Positions 35,903-43,736 of a stretch of DNA of 64,000 bases are shown here, piece after piece. Both the position numbers and the translations under genes were made by a program. The stretch's first letter is position 1; every line of letters starts with the position of its first letter. Origin of the DNA: Paenibacillus xylanexedens (GTDB lineage: Bacteria; Bacillota; Bacilli; Paenibacillales; Paenibacillaceae); the NCBI RefSeq assembly GCF_007676705.1, contig NZ_VEBF01000004.1, positions 248,001-312,000 on the forward strand, read 5' to 3'. The notes under the pieces were generated by a model. That model worked only from the letters and a program-made list of their open reading frames with translations, had not been told where the DNA came from and made no database searches.

Positions 35903-36942
35903 GCCGCACGGAGCAGGTTGCTCGTTCGCTCAAATTTCAATTCCGTGCAATGAACACGGATGTTGAAGTGCAATTATCCGCTGGGCGGGAAGAAGCTGAA
36001 CATGCAGCGACCTTGGTGAAGAATTGGTTTGAGACGCAGGAGCAACGATTCAGCCGATTTATGGCAGAGAGTGAATTGAATCGTCTGAATGGTTCGACCG
36101 GATGGATGCCTGTCTCGGCTGCGATGGATGAAGTTTTGAGTCTGGCGTACGGTTATATTGGACTGACCGAAGGGATTTTTCAGCCGGGAATCTCGCAGGC
36201 TCTTCAGGCTTCGGGATACGATCTGTCCTTCGAGAAGGTGCAACAACGACAACCGCAACGTCCATTGCTTGAACGCATATTGCGAACGAAAACACCTGAA
36301 TCATCAGCGATGATGGAAGATCGATATGACCACAGCCGTCCGAGTTGGATTCAGCGGGAAGGTAGCCGGATGGTTCATCTGGACCCCGGAGCTGAGTTGG
36401 ACCTGGGAGGCATTGTTAAGGGATGGGCAGTGGAGCGCATCGCAGACTGGTTGCAGCGAACATTGCATATTCCGGCGGGTTTGATTAACGCGGGTGGAGA
36501 TATCCAAGTATGGGGCACATCAGACCATCCCCAGTGGACCTTGGAAGTAGCAGATCCCTTGCATGATCAGGAGAATGTGTCAGGTGTGGTTCGCATACAG
36601 CGAGGAGCTGTTGCCACTTCAGGTGTTTCCCGCAGACAATGGCAGAATACGGACGGAAGCCTTGCACATCACCTCATTGACCCACGGACGATGGAGCCGG
36701 CAGATACGGACGTATTGCAGTGTACCGTTATGGGACAGCATGCTTCGCAATGCGAGATCATTGCCAAGACGGTCTGTATTTTGGGGAGTGCCGAAGCGGT
36801 GGGCTGGTTAAACCGACATTACGATCGGCATGACATCCTATGGATGACACGGGATGGGATTACTTATTTTAGAGGAAATACGGATACGCTCGCTGAGCAC
36901 TGGCCCGGTTTTGATCCGGATCATCGCTTCAGTCTGATCTAG
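35899..36942 (+). CDS. apbE: FAD:protein FMN transferase ApbE
   Basis: 347 residues. Family motifs in order: FRAMNTDVEVQL near residue 14 (usually FxAMGT), ELDLGGIVKGWAVERIAD near 165, NAGGDIQVWG near 197 and HHLIDPRTMEP near 257 where the Asp binds metal. ApbE moves FMN from FAD onto Thr of target proteins, normally outside the membrane. This copy has no obvious signal peptide or lipobox. A stretch of about 40 residues near 110-155 is more polar than usual. The TAG stop codon (36940-36942) is the first triplet of a MITE-like element, so that insertion may have set the present C-terminus. Confidence 0.92.
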   Translation: MSRTEQVARSLKFQFRAMNTDVEVQLSAGREEAEHAATLVKNWFETQEQRFSRFMAESELNRLNGSTGWMPVSAAMDEVLSLAYGYIGLTEGIFQPGISQALQASGYDLSFEKVQQRQPQRPLLERILRTKTPESSAMMEDRYDHSRPSWIQREGSRMVHLDPGAELDLGGIVKGWAVERIADWLQRTLHIPAGLINAGGDIQVWGTSDHPQWTLEVADPLHDQENVSGVVRIQRGAVATSGVSRRQWQNTDGSLAHHLIDPRTMEPADTDVLQCTVMGQHASQCEIIAKTVCILGSAEAVGWLNRHYDRHDILWMTRDGITYFRGNTDTLAEHWPGFDPDHRFSLI

Positions 36943-37103
36943 GACGTGTCTCAAAACTCGCTGAAGTGCATCTTTTACCGCCTTTTCGCCCCCTGCTGCG
37001 TCACTTTCCCTTGACGTGCCCCGGCACGCCTGCGGAAAACTTCCTGGCTTGGAACGAAAATTCGGCAAAATCTGCTTCCTTCGGAGTTTTCAGACACGCC
37101 CTA
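36940..37103. repeat. MITE-like element, 164 bp
   Basis: Ends TAGGACGTGTCT and AGACACGCCCTA are inverted repeats, with inner pairing AAAACTC / GAGTTTT. The non-coding interior includes a GC-rich stretch (CCTTGACGTGCCCCGGCACG). It sits between apbE and the membrane protein gene and supplies the apbE stop codon. CTAG is found at both borders (about 36939-36942 and 37105-37108) and could be a target-site duplication. A 26-base version lies at 35441-35466. Confidence 0.75.
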
Positions 37104-37139
37104 ACTAGGACAAGTCTAACAGATATGGGGGAGCCGGTT

Positions 37140-37793
37140 ATGGCACAATGGATTGTAGATTACCTGCCGACGTGGAATATCATTCGAATTAGTGGGATTG
37201 CTGCTTATGTGCTGCTCTTTGCTGGTGTGTTTCTGGGCATTGCTCAAGGGATGCCTATCGCTAAAGGCAAACCGAAAGCAGCCATGTTCAAATGGCATAC
37301 CCGAACGACCTGGCTCGCCTTCGGACTTGGACTTGTGCATGCGTTGACTTTATATATTGATCACTACAGCCCGTTTACCTGGGGAGAACTTCTAATTCCT
37401 TTTACCGCCTCCGTGCATCCGATCGGCAGTGGTCTGGGAACGTTAGCCTTCTATGGATTAGTGATCGTCCTGTTATCCAGTGACCTGAGGAACAAGCTGG
37501 GCCGCAAATGGTGGTTCATGTTCCACATGCTGTCCTACCCGGTGTTCATTGGTCTGCTGGTTCATGGCATGGTGACGGGAACAGATTCTGGCAATATCAT
37601 CATGCGGATGATGTATGTCTTCACTGGACTCAGCATCCTCGGCATCACTGTGCTGCGTGGCATGATGCGAGAGCGCAAAGGCCCGGAAATCACGATTGGA
37701 CCCAAATGGACACCATCTGAGCCAGCTGCCGAAAAGAAGTGGGTTGAAGGTTATGGTTTGGCGGGAACGGTACGACCTAAACATCTGAAATAA
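37140..37793 (+). CDS. Ferric reductase-like transmembrane protein
   Basis: 217 residues from ATG 37140, eight bases after GGGGGAG; the frame remains open back into the MITE but that part is not gene-like. About six helices. Paired histidines lie in HTRTTWLAFGLGLVHAL and HMLSYPVFIGLLVHGM, the expected b-type haem ligands of the ferric reductase-like domain (as in MsrQ and YedZ). Placed behind apbE and a small exported protein, it may pass electrons across the membrane to a flavinylated partner. A terminator follows. Confidence 0.82.
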   Translation: MAQWIVDYLPTWNIIRISGIAAYVLLFAGVFLGIAQGMPIAKGKPKAAMFKWHTRTTWLAFGLGLVHALTLYIDHYSPFTWGELLIPFTASVHPIGSGLGTLAFYGLVIVLLSSDLRNKLGRKWWFMFHMLSYPVFIGLLVHGMVTGTDSGNIIMRMMYVFTGLSILGITVLRGMMRERKGPEITIGPKWTPSEPAAEKKWVEGYGLAGTVRPKHLK

Positions 37794-37836
37794 TAACATG
37801 TGGATTATCCAATATGTATCGTTACACATGCAAAAG

Positions 37837-37860
37837 AAGCGGCCATCAGGCCGCTTTTTT
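37837..37860 (+). terminator. Terminator between convergent genes
   Basis: AAGCGGCC and GGCCGCTT around ATCA, followed by six Ts. Confidence 0.88.
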
Positions 37861-37957
37861 CATGAGCAGGTATTTTATTGAACATAACAGTTATTTCACC
37901 AAGCATCCACACACATGTTCAATGTTCTACCTGGCTTCAGATATGAAACGAGTTACG

Positions 37958-38524
37958 TTATACAGCATCATCGCTGACAGGTTTTTCTCCCAGCGCTTCT
38001 TCAAGCTCGGATTGTTTGCGATGGGCAATACGACTGCTCGCTGCCGATGCAATCGCACCGACAATATCATCTAGGAACGTGTGGACAGGCCCCAGACTCT
38101 TGTCGTTCAGTCGTTCAAGCACCCCTGGCTTCAGCTTGTCCACATAACCATAATTCGTAAATCCAATGCTGCCATATACATTGACGATAGAGAAAGCCAA
38201 AATCTCATCCACGCCATATAGTCCTTCATCGTTCTCAATCATCTCCTGCAAAGGAGATATGAGTTGACCCTGTTCTGCCAGAATATCGAGCTGAATACCG
38301 GTCAGGACAGCGTTCTGTACCTCGCGTTTACGGAGAACCTTCTCCACATTTTCAATACATTCTTCCATCGTAAGATCAGGGTAGTACTTTTTTTGCAATA
38401 ACATAACCAGTTCTGCGATCTCAGGGATCGTGACGCCCCGTTTATGCAGCCATTCCCGTGTTGCTTCCGCGACCTTGCGGCTATTCAGGCTGTAAGGGAT
38501 TTTTTCTTGCTCAGGATGTTCCAT
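37958..38524 (-). CDS. Phosphatidylglycerophosphatase A family protein (YutG-like)
   Basis: 188 residues from the ATG at 38522-38524, which has GGAGGAATC upstream. The Gram-positive PgpA/YutG pattern is visible: ATREWLHKRGVTIPEIAELV near residue 19-38, a central GLYGVDEILAFSIVNVYGSIG with conserved acidic residues, and HTFLDDIVGAIASAAS near the end. No true membrane helix. By family it may dephosphorylate phosphatidylglycerophosphate, but soluble YutG-type proteins are not well proven in that role. Single gene convergent with the ferric reductase-like gene. Confidence 0.82.
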   Translation of the reverse strand: MEHPEQEKIPYSLNSRKVAEATREWLHKRGVTIPEIAELVMLLQKKYYPDLTMEECIENVEKVLRKREVQNAVLTGIQLDILAEQGQLISPLQEMIENDEGLYGVDEILAFSIVNVYGSIGFTNYGYVDKLKPGVLERLNDKSLGPVHTFLDDIVGAIASAASSRIAHRKQSELEEALGEKPVSDDAV

Positions 38525-38764
38525 GGGCGATTCCTCCTCTGAAGTTAGCAATGTCCCTACTCTTGCTTCCTAATACGTATTAACCTGTTTTACGTTTCTT
38601 TAAGATATTGGATTATCGCAAGAAAAATTTCAGCTGAACACGGTCTGTCTTCTGTGAAAGTGCGTCGATAGATGTTTTTCTTATTATCTTTTAGTTATTT
38701 TTTGGACAAAGGCTCGTATACATGGTAGTACAAACTGTAAAAATGAATGAGGGGGAACGTGATC

Positions 38765-39820
38765 ATGAGAAAGATCCATTCTTTGCGTACGGTATCGGCA
38801 GCAGCGCTGCTGAGTATTCCTATGGTATTGTCAGGCTGCGGCATGTTTGGAGCACAGTCTTCCGAAGCTGTTGATCCACCACCGCCTATCCAGGAAGCAG
38901 CCATGATTCAGGCAGCCGAAGGGAATGGTGCACTCGCAACGCTCCCATTAACGACGGTATATCTGCAAGACCAGCAGGGGCTGCTCGCTCCGGTTTCCCT
39001 GACACTTCCTTCTGGAACAGATGCCAGCAGTCCGAAGACAGCACTGGATACACTTGTTACAGGTGGGGCTTATGCAGGCATGTTGCCTGAAGGATTTCAG
39101 GGCGTTCTCCCACAGGGAACGGTTGTTCAGAATGTAACGATTCATGCGGATGACAAGCTGGCGGTCGTGGAGTTCTCGGGTAATTTTGCCAAGTATGATG
39201 CGAAGGAAGAACGGAAAATGCTAGAAGCTGTCACGTGGACATTAACGGGAACACCTGATGTGGAGAATGTGCAGATCTGGGTGGATGGCAAAAAGTTAAC
39301 GCAAATGCCGGTGAACAGCACGCCGTTGCCTGAACCACTGAATCGTGCTGTGGGAATCAATCTGGATCTGGGTGATGCGTTTGTGACCAACAGCAGTCCG
39401 GTAACGGTCTATTTCTCCGCTGCTTCGCCAGCAGGCATCCAATATTATGTTCCGGTTACACGTCTGGTCACACCTGGTGAGGATCGGGTGCAGGCGGCAT
39501 TGAACGAGCTGATCAAGGGACCTGACAAAGGCGGGGAATTGGAAGAGGTCATGACAGGCGGAACAGAGCTGCAATCGGTCAAAACGGCTGAGGATGGCAC
39601 GGTAACGGTTGCGCTGAAAGACGATATGTTTGCCGAAGGGGATATCGTGCCAAGTGAGCTATTACAGTCCGTCGTATTAACTACTGCAGAGAATACAGCC
39701 AGCAAGGATGCCAAAGTGCAGATCCAATGGAACGGCCAAAAAACGGTCATGGGTGACGACAACAGGGATTACAGTGCGCCAGTTTCCAAGCCTGAATATA
39801 TCAACGAAATTCCGATTTAA
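38765..39820 (+). CDS. gerM: GerM-like germination/sporulation lipoprotein
   Basis: 351 residues from ATG 38765, nine bases after GAGGGGG. Lipobox LSGC near residue 22-25 (SIPMVLSGCG). Two GerMN domains follow: about 65-190 (TTVYLQDQQGLLAPVSLTLP ... VQNVTIHADDKLAVVEFSG) and 215-340 (PVTVYFSAASPAGIQYYVPV ... SVKTAEDGTVTVALKDD). GerM is needed for septal peptidoglycan changes in sporulation and for germination in Bacillus. The following rph and rdgB genes reproduce the Bacillus gerM-rph-ysnA order, supporting the name. Confidence 0.92.
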   Translation: MRKIHSLRTVSAAALLSIPMVLSGCGMFGAQSSEAVDPPPPIQEAAMIQAAEGNGALATLPLTTVYLQDQQGLLAPVSLTLPSGTDASSPKTALDTLVTGGAYAGMLPEGFQGVLPQGTVVQNVTIHADDKLAVVEFSGNFAKYDAKEERKMLEAVTWTLTGTPDVENVQIWVDGKKLTQMPVNSTPLPEPLNRAVGINLDLGDAFVTNSSPVTVYFSAASPAGIQYYVPVTRLVTPGEDRVQAALNELIKGPDKGGELEEVMTGGTELQSVKTAEDGTVTVALKDDMFAEGDIVPSELLQSVVLTTAENTASKDAKVQIQWNGQKTVMGDDNRDYSAPVSKPEYINEIPI

Positions 39821-39938
39821 TGAGCAAGGAATGCTTAAGGATGCTTTTAACCGAACTCTTTGGTAAAATATAAGGGATTAGTAAAAGTGTGAACAAGCTC
39901 AACATTACAGGATGCTTAAGTCGTAGGAGGCAGAAAAA

Positions 39939-40694
39939 ATGAGATCAAACGGACGAACCAGCGAACAGCTGCGCCCGCTGAATTTAACAGTAAACACGAA
40001 TAAATACGCCGAGGGCTCTGTACTGATTGAAGTTGGAGATACAAAGGTGATCTGTACAGCTACAGTAGAAGAACGTGTTCCTCCCTTTATGAAAGGGCAG
40101 GGTAAAGGCTGGGTAACAGCTGAATATTCCATGTTGCCACGTGCAACACATACCCGGAACCAACGTGAAGCCAATCGCGGCAAATTAACTGGACGCACCA
40201 TGGAAATCCAGCGTCTGATTGGTCGGGCACTGCGCTCGGTAGTTAATCTGCAGGCTCTTGGTGAGCGTACCATTACCCTGGACTGTGATGTCATTCAAGC
40301 CGACGGAGGCACACGCACAACGTCCATTACCGGTGCGTTTGTAGCGCTGGCGCTTGCCGTGAACAAGATCTCCCAACAGCACAAACTGCAAGTGTTCCCA
40401 ATTACGGATTTCATTGCAGCGGTAAGTGTGGGTGTTGTGGGTGAACATCCTGTACTGGATCTGAACTATGATGAAGATTCCAAAGCCAAGGTAGATATGA
40501 ACCTGGTGATGACAGGCGGCGGTAAATACGTCGAGCTTCAGGGAACAGGTGAGGAAGCACCATTTGATCGCCGTGAGCTGAACGCGATGCTGGAACTGGG
40601 CGAGCAGGGAATTCTGGAAATGATCGAGCGTCAAAAAGAAGTGCTTGGACCGGTTGCGCTCAAGATCGGCGCACGTGGATTAGGGGAAGCCTAA
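39939..40694 (+). CDS. rph: Ribonuclease PH
   Basis: 251 residues. It trims the 3' ends of tRNA precursors with phosphate. The start MRSNGRTSEQLRPLNL, the phosphate-binding RSVVNLQALGERTITLDCDV near 96-115 and the following DGGTRTTSITGAFVAL are diagnostic. ATG 39939 follows GTAGGAGG. One base separates its stop from the rdgB start. The 118-base gap to gerM has a ribosome site but no clear terminator, so gerM-rph-rdgB is likely one transcript. Confidence 0.97.
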   Translation: MRSNGRTSEQLRPLNLTVNTNKYAEGSVLIEVGDTKVICTATVEERVPPFMKGQGKGWVTAEYSMLPRATHTRNQREANRGKLTGRTMEIQRLIGRALRSVVNLQALGERTITLDCDVIQADGGTRTTSITGAFVALALAVNKISQQHKLQVFPITDFIAAVSVGVVGEHPVLDLNYDEDSKAKVDMNLVMTGGGKYVELQGTGEEAPFDRRELNAMLELGEQGILEMIERQKEVLGPVALKIGARGLGEA

Positions 40695-40695
40695 G

Positions 40696-41319
40696 ATGAG
40701 TTTGGACAGCCCAATTCTCATTGTCGCAACCCGCAATGCGGGTAAAGTCCGTGAATTCGCTCATGCTTTCGCACCGCTTGGCAAAGAGGTTAAGAGCATG
40801 TTTGATTATCCGGAGCTGCCGGATGTGGTAGAAGATGGCGTAACTTTTGCGGAGAATGCCTGGAAGAAAGCCAAGGCGGTTGGTGATGCGCTTGGTTTGC
40901 CCGTTCTGGCAGATGATTCAGGTTTATGTGTAGACCTGTTGGACGGTGAGCCAGGAGTATATTCAGCGAGATATGCAGGCGAAGGAGCAACGGATGCACA
41001 GAATAATGCGAAGTTGCTGGAGACGCTGGAATCGTTGAAATCCGGTGAGGACACCGAACAGCCGCTATTGAGTCCGGCTCGTTTCGTCTGTGCGCTGGTA
41101 CTGTACGATCCGACAACAGGTGATAAGTATGAAGCAGAAGGTACTGCGGAAGGCTGGATCACGGCTGAAGCTGCAGGTGCTGGCGGATTTGGATATGACC
41201 CACTCTTCTATGTACCTGAATACGAGATGACGATGGCAGAGTTGACACTGGAGCAAAAGCAGACGATTAGTCACCGTGGTCATGCGCTGAGAGCGCTCGT
41301 ATCGAGACTTGAAGGCTGA
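40696..41319 (+). CDS. rdgB: XTP/dITP diphosphatase (RdgB/HAM1)
   Basis: 207 residues. It hydrolyses non-canonical purine triphosphates to stop their incorporation into nucleic acids. Motifs: LIVATRNAGKVREF near residue 8, FAENAWKKAKAV near 52, LADDSGLCVDLLDGEPGVYS near 72 (metal-binding Asp pair) and GGFGYDPLFYVPE near 160. AGGGGAAG precedes ATG 40696. Last gene of the gerM-rph-rdgB unit; a terminator follows. Confidence 0.97.
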   Translation: MSLDSPILIVATRNAGKVREFAHAFAPLGKEVKSMFDYPELPDVVEDGVTFAENAWKKAKAVGDALGLPVLADDSGLCVDLLDGEPGVYSARYAGEGATDAQNNAKLLETLESLKSGEDTEQPLLSPARFVCALVLYDPTTGDKYEAEGTAEGWITAEAAGAGGFGYDPLFYVPEYEMTMAELTLEQKQTISHRGHALRALVSRLEG

Positions 41320-41365
41320 GACTTAAACGAAACATCTTGATTTAACTTCATGATATGTGAACATC

Positions 41366-41429
41366 AAAGCGTTAATGGAAGGACAGAAGCATTCCGATGG
41401 GGATGGTTCACCCGCCATTAACGCTTTTT
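41366..41429 (+). terminator. Terminator after rdgB
   Basis: AAAGCGTTAATGG pairs with CCATTAACGCTTT; the 36-base loop may contain a smaller hairpin. Ts follow. It separates rdgB from the STM4015-4011 cassette. Confidence 0.78.
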
Positions 41430-41482
41430 GTATGAAATGAAGTGTTTGATCGGGTTTGGTGAAGGTCCATCCATATACCTAA

Positions 41483-41511
41483 TTGAAGATAGCTATTTCT
41501 GCGACTGTATA
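41483..41511 (+). promoter_or_regulatory. Predicted promoter of the STM4015-4011 cassette
   Basis: TTGAAG (41483-41488) and TGTATA (41506-41511) are 17 bases apart. The predicted start near 41518 leaves an untranslated leader of about 150 bases. This lies in the 350-base gap after rdgB, which otherwise holds only the rdgB terminator and a LexA-like box. Confidence 0.5.
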
Positions 41512-41512
41512 T

Positions 41513-41526
41513 CGAACATATGTTCT
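41513..41526 (+). promoter_or_regulatory. LexA (DinR) SOS box
   Basis: CGAACATATGTTCT matches the Bacillus LexA consensus CGAACRNRYGTTYC at 13 of 14 positions, including the complete GAAC/GTTC palindrome. It directly follows the predicted -10 and covers the transcription start, the typical position for LexA repression. The first gene of the cassette starts about 145 bases downstream. Confidence 0.55.
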
Positions 41527-41670
41527 TGTGCCTACATGAGAAATGGTTTACATTGCACGATTGGGAATCTACTTGGGACTGGAGTTGGAAGAAGTTGCAA
41601 GCCTTGTGTGGTATGGGGTAACATTCAAATTAACGAATCATATATGAACCTTAAACGGAGGGAATTGCTC

Positions 41671-42513
41671 ATGCAAGAAGTGAAGCTGGTTGTATCCTAC
41701 GATGATTATGAGGACGGCATTCGTATGGAAAAATTAATTAAGGAACTGGCGGCTAAACCGGAGGCCAGCTCACTGGAAAGTCTGGTCATTGGAGATTGGG
41801 GACAGGCTTATGAAAATTCGCCTGACGAGTTCATGGATACACTCATTGAGTCGGCTCCAAGTTTTCCGTCATTGAAGAAACTGTTCATCGGAGATATGGG
41901 ATTCGAAGAATGTGAAGTATCGTGGATTATTCAGACGAATCTCACCCCGCTGTTGGATGCTTTTCCAGAATTAAAATCATTCTCTGTAATGGGGAGTAGC
42001 GGCCTTAGTCTGGAACCGCTCCAGCATGCCAAGCTCGAAGAATTGATTATTATTTGTGGTGGGCTGCCGAAAGACGTGTTATCTTCAATCACCCATGCCA
42101 AGTTGCCTGAATTGCGTAAACTGGAATTATATCTGGGCGTCGATAATTATGGTTTCGATGGTTCACTTGAAGATGTGATTCCCCTTCTGGAACAAGGATT
42201 ATTTCCAAAGCTCGTTTACTTGGGGCTGAAAGATAGTGAAATTCAGGATGAGATTGCCAAAGCAGCAGCTGAGGCGCCTATTCTGGACCAACTTGAAGTA
42301 CTCGATTTGTCACAGGGCACGTTGTCTGATGAAGGGGCTGAAGCCCTGTTTGCCAGTGACAAGATCAAGAAGTTGAAACACCTCGATCTAAGTTACCACT
42401 ACATGACCAATGAAATGATCAGTCGCTGGAAAAGCTCTGGTATATCCGTAGATGTTAGTGACCAGCAACAGAGCGATGAGGATGACTGGCGCTACCCGTC
42501 GTTAACGGAATAG
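41671..42513 (+). CDS. STM4015 family protein (leucine-rich-like)
   Basis: 280 residues from ATG 41671, eight bases after GGAGGG; the open frame upstream is not used because the promoter and LexA box lie within it. The N-terminus (EVKLVVSYDDYEDGIRMEKL) leads into irregular leucine-rich repeats of the ribonuclease-inhibitor type: FPSLKKLFIGDMGFEE, FPELKSFSVMGSSGLSLEPL, LPELRKLELYLGVDN, FPKLVYLGLKDSEIQDE, LDQLEVLDLSQGTLSDEG, IKKLKHLDLSYHYM. No signal peptide. The matching downstream genes identify it as the STM4015 member of the STM4011-4015 set. Likely a protein-protein scaffold or substrate-binding partner; function is not known to me. Confidence 0.85.
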   Translation: MQEVKLVVSYDDYEDGIRMEKLIKELAAKPEASSLESLVIGDWGQAYENSPDEFMDTLIESAPSFPSLKKLFIGDMGFEECEVSWIIQTNLTPLLDAFPELKSFSVMGSSGLSLEPLQHAKLEELIIICGGLPKDVLSSITHAKLPELRKLELYLGVDNYGFDGSLEDVIPLLEQGLFPKLVYLGLKDSEIQDEIAKAAAEAPILDQLEVLDLSQGTLSDEGAEALFASDKIKKLKHLDLSYHYMTNEMISRWKSSGISVDVSDQQQSDEDDWRYPSLTE

Positions 42514-42518
42514 TTGAT

Positions 42519-43736
42519 GTGCATGATCCAACGGAAGATCAGCCCTTATTGTTGATTGGAAACCCAACTAATCGCCGAACCCAAGGGTTGCAAGAGGCCC
42601 GAAATAGATTGGGTTTGAAACCTGCGGTTGTACTGCCATATGCTCAATTGCTCCAGAACTGGAGACACGGCGGAACGATCGCTGATACAGTTGATTCCAG
42701 TCTGCCTGTACCCCTGATTCGGATTGATGCTCCTGGTGAGGATTGGGAAGTAGAGCGTGAATTGCTATTCCTTGGAGCTATGAACGATACGCCACCTATA
42801 TTGGATGGAATGGGTGCAGAAGCAATCTCCACAGAACAGGTACTTGCATTGGAACAGGAGTGGGGAAGAATCTACGCTCCTGCCCAGTGGTTCCGTGGCT
42901 GGAAAGCATGTCTGGATCGAATGGGCCGTGAGGCTCGTGAAATATGGCCTGAAGTCCGATTCATGAATGATCCTGGTGACATCCAACTGATGTTCGACAA
43001 GAGAGCATGTCAGCAGCATCTATCTTCTCATGGGGTTCAGGTACCTCCTACGCTCCAGTCTTCACAGCCGATCCGAAGTTACACCGACTTGCGTACAGCT
43101 ATGCAAAATGCCGGTATGAACCGTGTGTTTGTAAAGCTCGCAAGTGGCTCCGGAGCCTCAGGCGTTGTGGCGTACCAAGTTAACCCGCGTACGGGTGACG
43201 AAATCGCTGTAACGACGACGGGAATGGAACAGGCACAAGGCAAGGTGATTTTCTTCAATGAGGGACGTTTACGCAAGTATACCCGCAGTGAGGGGATTGC
43301 TACGCTGATGAACTGGTTATGTGCAGAAGGTGCACAGATTGAACGGTGGATGCCCAAAGCCACGCTGGATCAACGGGCATACGATATTCGCCAACTGGTT
43401 GCGGGTGGACAGGCAGGTCATGCGATTATGCGGTTGAGCCGTACGCCGATTACCAATCTGCATTTGCGTAATGAACGAATGCTGCCTGCTGAAGCAGGGC
43501 TGGATGAGCAGCAGATGTCACTAGTTCGGACGGCAGCGCAGGCAGCCATGTCTGCATTTCCCAACTCGTGGTCAGCAGGGATTGATGTGATGCTTACTAG
43601 TGGTGCGAACCCGCTTGCTTATGTACTGGACGTGAATCCATTCGGAGATTTACTGTACAGAGTCCAACATCATGGACTTGGAACCTACGAATGGGAGATG
43701 GAACTTTTACGAAAGGAGCCTATTCAACATGACTGA
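42519..43736 (+). CDS. STM4014 family ATP-grasp protein
   Basis: 405 residues, starting with GTG at 42519, five bases after the STM4015 stop; the ribosome site is weak, so coupling is likely. Residues about 150-400 form an ATP-grasp fold: DPGDIQLMFDKRACQQHL near 151, FVKLASGSGASGVVAYQ near 204-220, the metal-binding end SAGIDVMLTSGANPLAYVLD with DVNPFGDLL near 377. ATP-grasp enzymes join a carboxylate to an amine or thiol through an acyl phosphate. An N-terminal domain (LLLIGNPTNRRTQGLQEARN) looks like the usual pre-ATP-grasp Rossmann part. The substrate is unknown. It overlaps the next gene by eight bases. Confidence 0.85.
   Translation: MHDPTEDQPLLLIGNPTNRRTQGLQEARNRLGLKPAVVLPYAQLLQNWRHGGTIADTVDSSLPVPLIRIDAPGEDWEVERELLFLGAMNDTPPILDGMGAEAISTEQVLALEQEWGRIYAPAQWFRGWKACLDRMGREAREIWPEVRFMNDPGDIQLMFDKRACQQHLSSHGVQVPPTLQSSQPIRSYTDLRTAMQNAGMNRVFVKLASGSGASGVVAYQVNPRTGDEIAVTTTGMEQAQGKVIFFNEGRLRKYTRSEGIATLMNWLCAEGAQIERWMPKATLDQRAYDIRQLVAGGQAGHAIMRLSRTPITNLHLRNERMLPAEAGLDEQQMSLVRTAAQAAMSAFPNSWSAGIDVMLTSGANPLAYVLDVNPFGDLLYRVQHHGLGTYEWEMELLRKEPIQHD

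Noticed and set aside
36966..37139. 58-residue N-terminal extension of the ferric-reductase-like protein
   Set aside because: It is encoded by the MITE-like element; a strong ribosome site precedes ATG 37140.
41428..41670. Cys-rich N-terminal extension of the STM4015 protein (CDCISNICSC) as a possible peptide precursor
   Set aside because: It lies over the predicted promoter and the LexA-like box, has no ribosome site, and a good GGAGGG site precedes ATG 41671.
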